From NCBI RefSeq assembly GCF_029892565.1, contig NZ_JARXVH010000016.1, forward strand, positions 62,001-126,000: a stretch of DNA of 64,000 nucleotides. Reading direction: 5' to 3'. How positions within the stretch are numbered: the first letter of the stretch is position 1; each line of letters begins with the position of its first letter. Below, one piece after another: positions 49,437-57,897 of this stretch. Source of the DNA: Streptomyces pseudovenezuelae (GTDB lineage Bacteria > Actinomycetota > Actinomycetes > Streptomycetales > Streptomycetaceae). The translations under genes were made by a program, and so were the position numbers. The notes under the pieces are model-generated. The model was not told the origin of the DNA. It was given only the letters and a program-made list of their open reading frames with translations, and did no database searches.

Positions 49437-50705
49437 TCAGCCGGCCAGCTTCTCGTAGCCGGCCAGCCGCACGCACACCGTCACGGCGTGCGCGATCTGC
49501 TCGACGTCGTCCGCGGTCGGATAGGTCGGCGCGATCCGGATCACGCTGTCCTGCGGGTCCTCGCGATAGGGGTGGGTGGCTCCCGCCGGCGTCAGGGCGA
49601 TGCCGGCCTCGCTCGCCAGCCGCACGATCTCCCGCGCGCAGCCGTCCAGGACGTTGAGCGTGATGAAGTAACCGCCCTTGGGCCGCGTCCAGTCGGCGAG
49701 GCCGGTGCCGTCGAGCTGCTCGGTGAAGACGCGGTCCACGGTGTCGAACTTCGGCCGCAGGATCTCGCGGTGCCGCAGCATGTGGCGGCGCACTCCGTCG
49801 GCGTCCTTCAGGAACAGCACGTGCCGGAGCTGGTTGACCTTGTCGGGTCCGATGGACCGCTTTGCGCTGTACCGGCGCAGCCAGTCGACGTTGGCCTGCG
49901 AGGAGCCGAAGAAGGCGACCCCGGCACCGCCGAACGTGACCTTCGAGGTGGAGCCGAAGACGAACGCGCGATCCGGGTGACCAGCTTCCGCGCACGCCGT
50001 GAGGATGTCGGCGACCTCGGTCTCCTCGTCGGTGAGGTGGTGCACCGCGTAGGCGTTGTCCCAGAAGACGCGGAAGTCGTCGGCGGCCGTGGGCATGGCG
50101 GCGAGGCGGCGGGCCGTGTCGTCGCTGTAGGTGGTGCCGGAGGGGTTGCTGTACTTGGGCACGCACCAGATGCCCTTGATCCGCGGATCGGTGCGGACGA
50201 GGTCCTCCACCACCGCCATGTCGGGACCCGTCTCCGTGAGCGGTACGGGGATCATGTCGATGCCGAACCGCTCGCACAGGTCGAAGTGGCGGTCGTATCC
50301 GGGCACGGGACACAGGAAGGCGATACGGCCCTCGTCGACCCAACGCCCTTGCGCGCCCGGCAGGGTGGTGCCCAGCAGGGCGTGGACGACGCAGTCGTGC
50401 ATGAGTTCCAGGCTCGAGTTGCCGACGGCGAGCAGCTGGTCGGTGGGCACGTCGAGCAGGGGGCTGAAGATCTCCCGCAGTTCGCGCAGGCCCAGTGGGG
50501 CACCGTAGTTGCGGCAGTCGGTGCCGTCGGCGGCCGTGTACCTGTCGCCGGGGAGGGACAACAGGTCGGCGGCGAGGTCGAGTTGCGCGGGCGAGGGCTT
50601 GCCCCGGCTCAGGTCCAGGGACAGCTTGCGGTCGCGGAGGTCGGCGTAGTCACGGCGTGCCTGTTGGAGGGCGGCGCGGGTGGCGGGGTCTGCGGTCGTC
50701 GGCAT
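49437..50705 (-). CDS. PLP-dependent aminotransferase, AspC/MocR-related
   Basis: A 422-residue fold-type I aminotransferase of the actinobacterial aspartate-aminotransferase-like group. Visible marks are DLSRGKPSPAQLDL, the PLP-facing NSSLELMHD, KYSNPSGTTY, the Schiff-base lysine in FGSTSKVTFGGAG, and the substrate Arg in SVIRIAPTYP. It moves an amino group between an amino acid and a 2-oxo acid; the exact pair is unclear. ATG 50705 follows GGAAAGAG. There is no DNA-binding domain, so it is not a MocR regulator. Confidence 0.87.
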   Translation of the reverse strand: MPTTADPATRAALQQARRDYADLRDRKLSLDLSRGKPSPAQLDLAADLLSLPGDRYTAADGTDCRNYGAPLGLRELREIFSPLLDVPTDQLLAVGNSSLELMHDCVVHALLGTTLPGAQGRWVDEGRIAFLCPVPGYDRHFDLCERFGIDMIPVPLTETGPDMAVVEDLVRTDPRIKGIWCVPKYSNPSGTTYSDDTARRLAAMPTAADDFRVFWDNAYAVHHLTDEETEVADILTACAEAGHPDRAFVFGSTSKVTFGGAGVAFFGSSQANVDWLRRYSAKRSIGPDKVNQLRHVLFLKDADGVRRHMLRHREILRPKFDTVDRVFTEQLDGTGLADWTRPKGGYFITLNVLDGCAREIVRLASEAGIALTPAGATHPYREDPQDSVIRIAPTYPTADDVEQIAHAVTVCVRLAGYEKLAG

Positions 50706-50837
50706 GGTGCTCTTTCCGGAGGGCGAGCGGAGTTCTGGCCGGCCTGTGGGGTCGGCCTTCGGTGAACCTAACAAGTGGTGGCCGCCCGGCTCACCGGATT
50801 TGCGCCAGGACGCACGGGGTTGACGACGCCCCGCCGC

Positions 50838-51371
50838 TCACTTGACGCAGGCAGCGATGATCCGCGCGCACTCCAGGGACTCGGTGCGCGAGGTGTCCAC
50901 CTCCAGGTCGTAGCCCACGCCCTGGTGGACCAGTTCCGCCTGCGACACGGCCATCCCCCGTACCCGGTCCCCGCGGGCGATCTCGCGGCCCGCGGCGACC
51001 TCGGCGTCGCACCGGACACCGACCCACAGCACGTCCAGCCCCTCGAAGGCCCTGCGCCACTCCTGCTGGGACGCGGCCCCGCCGAGGAAGACGTCGTCCA
51101 CGACGATCCGGGCGTCCGCGCGGACCATCGCGGCGACGCCCTCCCGCCAGGCCGCCTGCAGGTTCCGGAACTCCGGGCCCACGCTCACCCCGCCGTCCGC
51201 GGCGAACTCGATGCCCGCGTCCGAGGCCGTCAGGGAGGCGGGCATCGCGTCGACCAGCACGTCGACGCCGACGGCCAGCCACGGGTCGGACAGCACGGCC
51301 TGCAGGCACCGTACGATCCCGGACTTGCCGGAGCTGGAACCGCCGTTCAACACGATCACCCGAGTTGTCAT
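50838..51371 (-). CDS. Chloramphenicol phosphotransferase-like kinase
   Basis: A 177-residue P-loop kinase of the CPT family, which includes the S. venezuelae enzyme that phosphorylates chloramphenicol. The P-loop is VLNGGSSSGKSG (about residues 7-18). GVDVLVDAMP, VVDDVFLGG and GVRCDAEVAAGREIARGDR match the family. Most genomic members have no proven antibiotic target. It stands alone between the aminotransferase and repeat-protein genes. The gap 50706-50837 shows nothing. Confidence 0.85.
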   Translation of the reverse strand: MTTRVIVLNGGSSSGKSGIVRCLQAVLSDPWLAVGVDVLVDAMPASLTASDAGIEFAADGGVSVGPEFRNLQAAWREGVAAMVRADARIVVDDVFLGGAASQQEWRRAFEGLDVLWVGVRCDAEVAAGREIARGDRVRGMAVSQAELVHQGVGYDLEVDTSRTESLECARIIAACVK

Positions 51372-51432
51372 CGCGCCACAGTAGGGCGGTACGCGCGATG
51401 ACCGTGCGGGATTTATTCGCCGGTGGGCCGTC

Positions 51433-51852
51433 CTACAGGCCGACGCCGCGCTGCCGGCGTCGGCCGCGGGCGACCTGGGTGGTCGAGAGTGCGAGGACAA
51501 CTCCCACGGCGAGCGCCCCGGTCGCCAGGGCCCGGGAGGGGCGGCCGGCAAAGAGCGATCCGGCGCTGAGCCGGGAGCCCACGGAAGCGAACGACAGCAC
51601 CGAACCGGCCGACAGCGCGGACCCGATGGACAGCACGCTGGTGGCGGACCCGAGCGACAGCAGGGAGGCGGCGGAACCGATCGACAACGCGGAGGCGGCC
51701 GAGCCGATCGACAGCACCGAGGAGGCGGAGCCGATGGACATGAACGAGTCCACCGAGCCGATGGACAGCACCGAGTTCTTCGAACAGAGGGAGAGCCGGG
51801 AGCCGGAACCGGGGCGGCCGCAGGATGTCTGGGATCGAACGGATCGCGTCAT
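51433..51852 (-). CDS. Nonapeptide-repeat membrane-anchored hypothetical protein
   Basis: A 139-residue protein with no recognised family. Residues about 29-102 are about eight consecutive nine-residue repeats with consensus SIGSAxSxL; six are clear, such as SIGSAASAL and SLGSATSVL, and the last two are degraded. The regular small and aliphatic pattern suggests a slim beta-solenoid. One membrane helix (RALATGALAVGVVLALSTTQ, about 107-126) follows, then the basic tail RGRRRQRG, which should stay in the cytoplasm. There is no signal peptide. GAGAGGA precedes ATG 51852 by 7 bases. Confidence 0.7.
   Translation of the reverse strand: MTRSVRSQTSCGRPGSGSRLSLCSKNSVLSIGSVDSFMSIGSASSVLSIGSAASALSIGSAASLLSLGSATSVLSIGSALSAGSVLSFASVGSRLSAGSLFAGRPSRALATGALAVGVVLALSTTQVARGRRRQRGVGL
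51547..51768 (-). repeat. 27-base coding repeats (nine residues each)
   Basis: About eight tandem units of 27 bases encode the SIGSAxSxL repeats. Units share GAGCCGATCGACAGC-like blocks on the plus strand but differ at many third positions. They look old or under selection, not recently expanded. Confidence 0.75.
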
Positions 51853-52017
51853 GGAGAGATCCTCTCAGTGCGGCGCGCGCTTGGCCCTGGTTGTTGACCC
51901 ATCGTTCCGGTCATGTATGCCGTGGAGACGACGGACATGGGGCGTGGCACGTGTCCTATGTCCCTGGCCTCACCGGCCGAGACAGCCGCGACGACGTGAT
52001 CAAGGTGGTGGAGAGCT

Positions 52018-52824
52018 GTGACCGGGCATGACCTGGACGGCGCCCTGCGGGTGGCCGTGGAGTTGGCCGAGTGGGCGTCGGAGACGATCCGCGGCGGGAA
52101 GGGCGGTGCCGGTGGCCCGGTCCGGCAGAAGGCGAGCCCGGCGGACATCGTGACGGACACGGACGAGGCCGTGGAGACGCACGTCCGGTCGGTGCTGCGG
52201 CGGGAGTACCCCGAGTGGGGCATCGACGGCGAGGAGTACGGCGCCCAGGAGGGGGCGTCCGGCGCGCCGCACTGGGTGATCGACCCCGTGGACGGAACGA
52301 CGAACTACGCCCACGGAATCGGCTGGTGCTCCTTCTCGCTGGGCCTGGCGGAGCAGGACGGCTCGCCGTTGCTGGGCGTGGTGGCGGACCCCTGGCGGCG
52401 CGAGGTCTTCACGGCGGTCCGGGGCGGCGGCGCCCACCTCAACGGCGTCCCGATCCACGCGGCGGGCCATACGACGCTGACCGGCCATGTCTTCATGACG
52501 GAGTGGGCGGCACACGCGCACTGGGCCGGCCTGGACACCCTCCTGGCCCAGCTCTCGGCCCGCCACTGCACGGCCCGCGTGATGGGCTCGACCGCTCTGT
52601 CCCTCGCCCAGGTCGCGGCGGGCCGGGCGACGGCCGCCGCGATCGGCGAGTTCCACCCGGTGGACGGCCTGCCCGCCCTCCTCATCGCGACCGAGGCGGG
52701 CGCGGTGGCGATTCCCCAACTTCCGGCGTACGACGAGCCGTTGCTGTTGGTCGCGCCGGGAGCGGCCGAGGAGGCCCTGGAGTTGTGGCGCACGACGGTC
52801 GGCCGGAAGGGCGCCGCTTCGTAG
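52018..52824 (+). CDS. Inositol monophosphatase-family phosphatase
   Basis: A 268-residue magnesium-dependent phosphatase fold. The metal site WVIDPVDGTTNYAHG is at about 86-100, the upstream Glu pair is in DGEEYG (about 70-75), and SPADIVTDTD is near residue 40. The C-terminal motif is modified: GEFHPVDGLPALLIATEAGA replaces the usual D-x-W-D-x2-AG, so the substrate may not be inositol phosphate. GTG 52018 has GGAGAG 2 bases upstream. It runs with the unknown gene downstream. Confidence 0.85.
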   Translation: MTGHDLDGALRVAVELAEWASETIRGGKGGAGGPVRQKASPADIVTDTDEAVETHVRSVLRREYPEWGIDGEEYGAQEGASGAPHWVIDPVDGTTNYAHGIGWCSFSLGLAEQDGSPLLGVVADPWRREVFTAVRGGGAHLNGVPIHAAGHTTLTGHVFMTEWAAHAHWAGLDTLLAQLSARHCTARVMGSTALSLAQVAAGRATAAAIGEFHPVDGLPALLIATEAGAVAIPQLPAYDEPLLLVAPGAAEEALELWRTTVGRKGAAS

Positions 52825-52851
52825 CGTGGGGCCTCTCGCCGCCCTCGCCTC

Positions 52852-52880
52852 ATGACCGGAACCTCTCGCGTGGTCATACT
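52852..52880 (+). promoter_or_regulatory. Leaderless-type promoter
   Basis: ATGACC (52852-52857) and CATACT (52875-52880) have a 17-base spacer, near consensus. The -10 ends 6 bases before ATG 52887, so transcription would start at or next to the start codon. No ribosome site is present. Confidence 0.55.
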
Positions 52881-52886
52881 GTGCGC

Positions 52887-53513
52887 ATGCGTCTCGGGGT
52901 GGTCGTCGCGGTCCTCTATTGCGTTCAGTTCAGCGAGGAGTTGAGCGACGACGAGGTCCAGCGGATCGCGCACATGATCCTGGAGCGGCCCTTCTACGAC
53001 CTCACCATCGAGGAGCAGTACGACGACATCGCGGAAGCCGTCGCCGCCGCGACCTGGGAGGACGATCTGTCCTGGCAGCCGCATGACGAGCCGACGGTCC
53101 GGGACTTCCTGCGGCGGCTGTTGGTGCGCCTGGACGCGCTGCGGCCATGGCAGGAACCGCCGTTCCGCAGCCTGGGATTCGATCGCTGGGCGGAGTTCAA
53201 GTCGGGCGCGCTGCTGGCCCGGATACGTCTGTCCGCCCCCTCGCAGGATCGGCTGCACGCACGTCTGCGCACCGTGCCGGGGGACGCGGAGGGGCTGCGG
53301 GCAGCGGTGCTGCGGCTGCGGTCCGGGGACGAAGTCGCCCTGGTGGCACCACCGTTGCCGGACGGATACGAAGCGGAGCTCAGGGTGGCGCCGCCCCACC
53401 GGGCCGCGGCGGAGGTGATCGAGGCGTTCCTCACCCATACGGGATACGAGCGCGAGCGTGTGTCTCCGGTGGCGCGGCGACAGCGGTGGGGATGGGGGCG
53501 GCGCGGCCCCTGA
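52887..53513 (+). CDS. Hypothetical protein
   Basis: A 208-residue soluble protein I cannot place. It has an acidic helical first half (FSEELSDDEVQRIAHMILER, YDDIAEAVAAATWEDDLSW, VRDFLRRLLVRLDALRPWQE) and a beta-rich second half (ARIRLSAPSQDRLHARLRTV, VALVAPPLPDGYEAELRVAP). It ends in a basic tryptophan-rich tail (RRQRWGWGRRG). There are no membrane segments or cysteine pairs. It appears to be translated from a leaderless mRNA. It converges almost end-to-end with the SpoIIE phosphatase gene. Confidence 0.7.
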   Translation: MRLGVVVAVLYCVQFSEELSDDEVQRIAHMILERPFYDLTIEEQYDDIAEAVAAATWEDDLSWQPHDEPTVRDFLRRLLVRLDALRPWQEPPFRSLGFDRWAEFKSGALLARIRLSAPSQDRLHARLRTVPGDAEGLRAAVLRLRSGDEVALVAPPLPDGYEAELRVAPPHRAAAEVIEAFLTHTGYERERVSPVARRQRWGWGRRGP

Positions 53514-53515
53514 CG

Positions 53516-54778
53516 TCAGCTCGGACGGGGGTGCAGGCGGGCCGTGATGACGGCGACGTCGTCGTCCGCCTGCTGGGCGTCGAGGTGCGTGAGGATCTCG
53601 TCGAGGACGGCGTTCACGTCCTGGTCGGGGCGCAGGCGCAGGTGGGCGAGGCGCGAGAGGGAGGCGTCGATGTCCTCTCCGCGGCGCTCGACGAGTCCGT
53701 CGGTGAACATCACCAGGGTGTCGTCGGGGGCGAGGGCGAGGGTCGTGGTCTCGTAGTCGGCCAGTCCCGTGCCGAGCGGTGGGCCGACGGGCAGGGTGAT
53801 GAGTTCGCCGGTGCCGTCGCGGTGGAAGACGGCGGGCGGCAGATGGCCCGCGGTGGCGAAGGCGGCCGTACCGCGCGCGGGGTCCACCAGGGCGAGCAGA
53901 CAGGTCGCCGGTCGGCGGTTGCCGTCCTTGGACATGGCCGTGTCCATCTGGCGCAGGATGCGGTGCGGAGGCAGGTCGGTGGAGGCGACGTAGCGCAGCA
54001 TCGAGCGGTAGGCGTTCATGTCGACCGCCGCGTCCAGGCCGTGCCCCATGACGTCGCCGATCACCAGGAGCGTACGGCCGTAGTGCAGGCGTACGGTCTC
54101 GAACCAGTCCCCGCCGACCACGGCGTTGCTGCCGGTCGGCAGGTAGCGGGTGGCCATGTCCAGGTTGGGGTGGGGGCGGCTGGGCTCGGCGAGCAGGACC
54201 TCCTGGAGGTTGAACGCCGTGTCCCGCAGGCGGCGGTGCTCCGCCGCGTGGTGCAGGTGGGCGGCGGTCAGGCGGGCCGTGTAGTGGATCGCGGCGGCCT
54301 CGTCGTCGTCGAAGGGCGGGCCGGTACGGACCGCGAGGAGTGCGCCGTAGACCCGTTCCCAGGCCAGGAGCGGGACGGACAGCGCGGCCACGGGTTCCTG
54401 GTCGTCGGGGGTGAAGGAGGCCGTGATGGGGCGGCCCGCGTCCAGCGCCCGGACCAGGATGTCGCCGCGCGGCACGTGCTGGAGGTTGTCCAGGAGGGCG
54501 CGGCGGCCCGCGGACGCGACGGCCCGCAGCGTGCCACGGTCGGCCCGCCGGTCCTCCTCCCACGTCGGCTTGTCCGCGAACGGTTCCGTGAACTCGTCCG
54601 GGAAGAGGTCCACGGCCGCGGCGTCGCACAGTTCCCCGACGAGGAAACCTGCGCACTCCGACGCCGTCCTGCGCTCGTCGAGCGTCGTTCCGATCATGCC
54701 GACGGCCCGCTGCGCGAGGGCGAACCTATCCGCCGCGCCCGCTGCGGGCCCGGCCATCCGGTCACCGTCCAACGCCAT
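53516..54778 (-). CDS. GAF-SpoIIE Ser/Thr protein phosphatase
   Basis: A PP2C-type phosphatase of about 420 residues. Residues about 20-190 form a GAF-like sensor (FALAQRAVGMIGTTLDERRT, DILVRALDAGRPITASF, AALSVPLLAWERVYGALLAV). Residues about 215-420 form the SpoIIE catalytic domain: GGDWFETVRL, VIGDVMGHGLDAAVDMN, FATAGHLPPAVF, MFTDGLVERRGEDID and DDVAVITARL. These enzymes dephosphorylate anti-anti-sigma factors. ATG 54778 follows GGAAGGGG directly; GTG 54805 is an alternative. No anti-sigma pair is adjacent. Confidence 0.88.
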   Translation of the reverse strand: MALDGDRMAGPAAGAADRFALAQRAVGMIGTTLDERRTASECAGFLVGELCDAAAVDLFPDEFTEPFADKPTWEEDRRADRGTLRAVASAGRRALLDNLQHVPRGDILVRALDAGRPITASFTPDDQEPVAALSVPLLAWERVYGALLAVRTGPPFDDDEAAAIHYTARLTAAHLHHAAEHRRLRDTAFNLQEVLLAEPSRPHPNLDMATRYLPTGSNAVVGGDWFETVRLHYGRTLLVIGDVMGHGLDAAVDMNAYRSMLRYVASTDLPPHRILRQMDTAMSKDGNRRPATCLLALVDPARGTAAFATAGHLPPAVFHRDGTGELITLPVGPPLGTGLADYETTTLALAPDDTLVMFTDGLVERRGEDIDASLSRLAHLRLRPDQDVNAVLDEILTHLDAQQADDDVAVITARLHPRPS

Positions 54779-54873
54779 CCCCTTCCGCCGTGACCATCCC
54801 AACACCAGTACGGCCGATCGAGCGGTAATGACCCGTCCGTGGTGCGGTGGGCGTGGCCGCGCGGTCGGGCGAC

Positions 54874-55653
54874 TCAGACTCGGTCGGCGAGGAACGCGTC
54901 GAGGGTGGCCGTCAGCTCCGCGGGCTTCTCCACCGGCAGTTCGTGGCCGGCGTCGATGATGCGGACGAGCGCGTCCGGGATGCCCCTGGCCATCCGGAGC
55001 ATCTGGTTCAGCGGCAGTTGGATGTCGTGGTAGCCGTGCACGATGAGGGTCGGCGCCTGTATCGCACCGAGGCGGTCGAGGACGTCGAAGGCGCGCATGG
55101 CGCCGTACAACGTCATCACCACCTCCTTCGGGGTCGCCTCGGAAGCCGCTGTGTACGTGCGGATCTCCTCGCGCGGGAAGCCCGGGGCGAAGGCCCGCTG
55201 AATGTTCGCGGCGACGAACACCTTGAACGGCAGGAGCGTCGACACACCCATCAGCAGGCCTCGGGCCCAGCTGTACGTCATGCGGCTGATCGAGTCCACC
55301 AGCACCAGGCGTTCGACCCGGTCGGGGTGGTCGAGGGTGATGCTCTGGGCGATCATGCCGCCCATGGAGTGGCCGATCAGGACGCGCCGGTCGATCTCCA
55401 GGTGGTCGAGGAGGGCGAGCACGTCCTTCGCGAGCTCCTCCACGGTCCGCACTCCCGCACCCGTGCTCTCACCGTGTCCGCGCAAGTCCAGCCGTACGAC
55501 CCGCCGCTGCCCGGCGAAGTACTCGAACTGGTGGTCCCAGCGATGCCGGTTGGCCGTCCAGCCGTGCACGAACACCAGGGGCACGCCGTCGCCCTCGCGG
55601 GGCCCCTCGTCGTCGTACGTCAGGGCTGCGCCGTCGACTTCGAGCTGCGGCAT
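54874..55653 (-). CDS. Alpha/beta hydrolase
   Basis: A 259-residue alpha/beta hydrolase. The oxyanion strand is VFVHGWTANRHRWD, then DLRGHGES, the nucleophile elbow GHSMGGM, and the His near the end in DAGHELPVEKP. The overall pattern is haloperoxidase/lipase-like with an unknown ester or lactone substrate. AGGAGA lies 7 bases before ATG 55653. The gap between it and the LacI-type gene (55654-55836) shows nothing. Confidence 0.87.
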   Translation of the reverse strand: MPQLEVDGAALTYDDEGPREGDGVPLVFVHGWTANRHRWDHQFEYFAGQRRVVRLDLRGHGESTGAGVRTVEELAKDVLALLDHLEIDRRVLIGHSMGGMIAQSITLDHPDRVERLVLVDSISRMTYSWARGLLMGVSTLLPFKVFVAANIQRAFAPGFPREEIRTYTAASEATPKEVVMTLYGAMRAFDVLDRLGAIQAPTLIVHGYHDIQLPLNQMLRMARGIPDALVRIIDAGHELPVEKPAELTATLDAFLADRV

Positions 55654-55836
55654 GCGTGTCTCCTGGATGCGGTGCGATGCGGTGGGGTCACTGGCGGTGC
55701 GGAGCAGCGGTGTCACTCGCGGCTCGACAAGAGATCAGCCGCAGAATCCGATACGCGCGCAATCCAACCGTGTCTGCCTGTGGGCGACTCCACCGGGGGG
55801 CACTGGATCCGCGGTGGACGAGCCCATCCCGGGGCC

Positions 55837-56841
55837 CTACACCCGCACCGCCGACCCCCGCTCGCTCATCCGCGGCGCGCACAGGATCCGCTTCCGCCGC
55901 ACCCTTCTCCCCTCGATCGCCGCGACGGTCAGCCGGGCGGCCTCCGCGGCGATGCCGGCCTGGCCCCAGCCGACGGTGGTCAGCGGCGGGGTGAGCACCC
56001 GGGACACCGGGTGGTCGTCGAAGCCGACCACGGAGACGTCCCGCCCGACCTCCAGCGAGACCTCGGCCGCGGCCGCGTAGACCCCGTAGGCCAGGGAGTC
56101 GGAGAAGCAGAAGACGGCGGTCGCGGGCCGCGGCCCCTCCAGCACCCGGCGTGCCACCGCCGTCGCCTCGCCCAACTCCTGTGGGCAGGGGACGAGTTCG
56201 GTGCGCAGGCCCAGTCGCCCGGCCGCCTCGGACACGTACACGTCGGCGGGCCGGTCCGGGGTGCTGGGGCGGGTCGGGGTCAGTACGGTGACCCGGCGGT
56301 GTCCCAGTCCGTACAGGTACTCCAGGACGGCGTCGATGCCGGCGCGGTTGTCGAAGATGACCTGTCCGGCCGTGCGGGCCTTCTGCAGGGAGTCGCCCAC
56401 GGCCACGATGGGAAGGGCTTCGGCGAGCGCGGCCCATTCCTCGGCCGAGGGGTCGACCGGCGACACGAGCAGCGCGTCCACCCGCTGGTCGCGCAGTTGC
56501 TTGGCGAGCGCCAGCTCACGGTGCGGGTCGCCGCCGGCGTCGACGGTCAGCGCGTAGCGGTCGCAGGCCAGCAGCTCCCGGCCGATGGCGGCCATCAGCT
56601 GCTGCTGCCACAGATCGCTGAGGTCGCCCGCGAGCACGCCGACCATGCTGGTGCGGCCGCTGGCCAGGGCGCGGGCGATGGGGTCGGCCTCGTAGCCGAG
56701 TTCGGCGGCAGCCCTGCGGACCCGCTCCTCCGTCTCCTTGGAGACCTGTTTGCCGCGCAGGGCATAGGAGACGGCGGCGGTGGAGAGACCGGTGGCCTCG
56801 GCCACCTCCCGGAGGGTGGTGCGCTTAGCGGGCCTGGCCAT
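55837..56841 (-). CDS. LacI-family transcriptional regulator
   Basis: A 334-residue LacI protein. The helix-turn-helix is at residues about 8-30 (TLREVAEATGLSTAAVSYAL), with hinge LGYEADPIARALASGRTSMV and an effector domain (GLGHRRVTVLTPTR, DVSVVGFDDHPVSRVLTPPL). It is divergent from the amidohydrolase operon across 168 bases that hold a promoter and two TTAA-type half-palindromes. It is therefore the probable repressor of the whole 57.0-64 kb operon and of itself. The effector is unknown. Confidence 0.92.
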   Translation of the reverse strand: MARPAKRTTLREVAEATGLSTAAVSYALRGKQVSKETEERVRRAAAELGYEADPIARALASGRTSMVGVLAGDLSDLWQQQLMAAIGRELLACDRYALTVDAGGDPHRELALAKQLRDQRVDALLVSPVDPSAEEWAALAEALPIVAVGDSLQKARTAGQVIFDNRAGIDAVLEYLYGLGHRRVTVLTPTRPSTPDRPADVYVSEAAGRLGLRTELVPCPQELGEATAVARRVLEGPRPATAVFCFSDSLAYGVYAAAAEVSLEVGRDVSVVGFDDHPVSRVLTPPLTTVGWGQAGIAAEAARLTVAAIEGRRVRRKRILCAPRMSERGSAVRV

Positions 56842-56907
56842 GTGCGGAAGCCTACCGGGGCCGCTCCGCCGGGTCCCGCCGCCGCGCCCGCGCGCCTACC
56901 CGTGCCC

Positions 56908-56937
56908 TTGACACACACTCTTGTTAATCGCTTAACT
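56908..56937 (+). promoter_or_regulatory. Promoter of the amidohydrolase/transport operon
   Basis: TTGACA (56908-56913) is a perfect -35. TTAACT (56932-56937) fits a -10 with an 18-base spacer. The -10 overlaps operator O1, as expected for simple repression. It is 72 bases before GTG 57010. Confidence 0.6.
56924..56935. promoter_or_regulatory. LacI-type operator O1
   Basis: TTAATCGCTTAA lies over the -10 region and is similar to the second site TGAAGCGCTTAA at 56950, with centres 26 bases apart. The central GC step and flanking TTAA match typical LacI/GalR operators. Confidence 0.55.
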
Positions 56938-56949
56938 TAACCGCATCAG

Positions 56950-56961
56950 TGAAGCGCTTAA
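56950..56961. promoter_or_regulatory. LacI-type operator O2
   Basis: TGAAGCGCTTAA contains AAGCGCTT, the canonical LacI-family core palindrome. It is 49 bases before the amidohydrolase start, downstream of the promoter. Confidence 0.6.
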
Positions 56962-57009
56962 CTACCTATCGACCGAGCCCGCTCACGCCGCGCTCACAAG
57001 GACCGCCCC

Positions 57010-57897
57010 GTGCCCACCGACGTCCACCAGCACTTCTGGCCACCCGAGTTCACCGCACTGCTGCGCGCCCGCACGACACCGCCGTACCTCGACGGCTGGA
57101 CCCTGCACCTGGCGGGCGAGCCGCCGTACGAGGTCGACCCGGCCGACCACGACCTCGCGGCCCGCAGCCGCCTGGCCGTCGACGACGGCCTCGACCTGGC
57201 CCTGGTGTCGCTGTCCGGCCCGCTCGGCATCGAGTACCTGCCGCCCGCCGAGGCCGAGCCCCTGCTCACGGCGTTCCACGACGGCGTACTCGCGCTTCCG
57301 CCGCCCTTCGGCGCCTGGGCCTCGGTCTGCCTCTCCGCGCCGGAACCGCAAGCGGTCGAGCGCGAACTCCGCCGCGGCTGCGTGGGACTCCAACTCCCGG
57401 CCACGGCACTGCTGGACGAGGCCGGCTGGCAGCGCCGCGCACCCCTCCTGGACGTCCTCGCCCGCCACGACAAGCCCCTCTTCGTGCACCCCGGAGTCGC
57501 CCCGCCGGCGCCCGGCGCTCCCCCGTGGTGGGCCGCGCTCGTCCCCTATCTCCAGCAGATGCACGCGTCCTGGTTCGCCTTCCGCGCCTTCGGCCGCGCA
57601 CGTCACCCGCGCCTGCGCGTCTGCTTCACCGCGCTCGCGGGTCTCGCGCCGCTGCACGGCGAGCGCCTCGCGGCCCGTGGGGGCGGGCGCGGTGAGGTGG
57701 ACTTCGACGCGTTCTACGAGACCTCCTCGTACGGCACGCGCGCGGTGGACGCGCTCGTGCGGGCCGTCGGCATCGACGTGCTCGTCGCCGGCAGCGACCG
57801 CCCCTACGCCACCCCCGCAGACCTCGGTGCGGACGCCGCCGCCCACGCCGTGCGCACCGTCAACCCCGCCCGCCTGCTGAAGGGAGCCACCCGATGA
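57010..57897 (+). CDS. Amidohydrolase-2 family hydrolase/decarboxylase
   Basis: A 295-residue metal-dependent TIM-barrel enzyme. The first metal motif is H6-x-H8 (DVHQHFWPPE). KPLFVHPGV carries the next His and VLVAGSDRPYATP the Asp. The GxDxP ending fits the ACMSD/amidohydrolase-2 group, which hydrolyses or decarboxylates small acids. It is the first gene of the LacI-controlled operon and overlaps the dioxygenase-like gene at ATGA. The start is GTG 57010. Confidence 0.82.
   Translation: MPTDVHQHFWPPEFTALLRARTTPPYLDGWTLHLAGEPPYEVDPADHDLAARSRLAVDDGLDLALVSLSGPLGIEYLPPAEAEPLLTAFHDGVLALPPPFGAWASVCLSAPEPQAVERELRRGCVGLQLPATALLDEAGWQRRAPLLDVLARHDKPLFVHPGVAPPAPGAPPWWAALVPYLQQMHASWFAFRAFGRARHPRLRVCFTALAGLAPLHGERLAARGGGRGEVDFDAFYETSSYGTRAVDALVRAVGIDVLVAGSDRPYATPADLGADAAAHAVRTVNPARLLKGATR

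Noticed and set aside
49437..50705. MocR-type transcription factor
   Set aside because: There is an aminotransferase domain only; no N-terminal winged helix is present.
32013..51371. Reading the APH(6)-like and CPT-like kinases as parts of an antibiotic cluster
   Set aside because: They are 18 kb apart and no polyketide, peptide-synthetase or aminoglycoside biosynthetic gene lies in the window.
51547..51768. 27-base repeats considered as a CRISPR array
   Set aside because: Units are contiguous, lie in frame inside a coding sequence with no unique spacers, and vary at third positions.
52305..54656. Minus-strand open frame of 780 codons running through the phosphatase and across two plus-strand genes
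   Set aside because: It is out of frame with the SpoIIE phosphatase, is Arg/Pro-rich, and crosses two genes that have recognisable motifs or a promoter.
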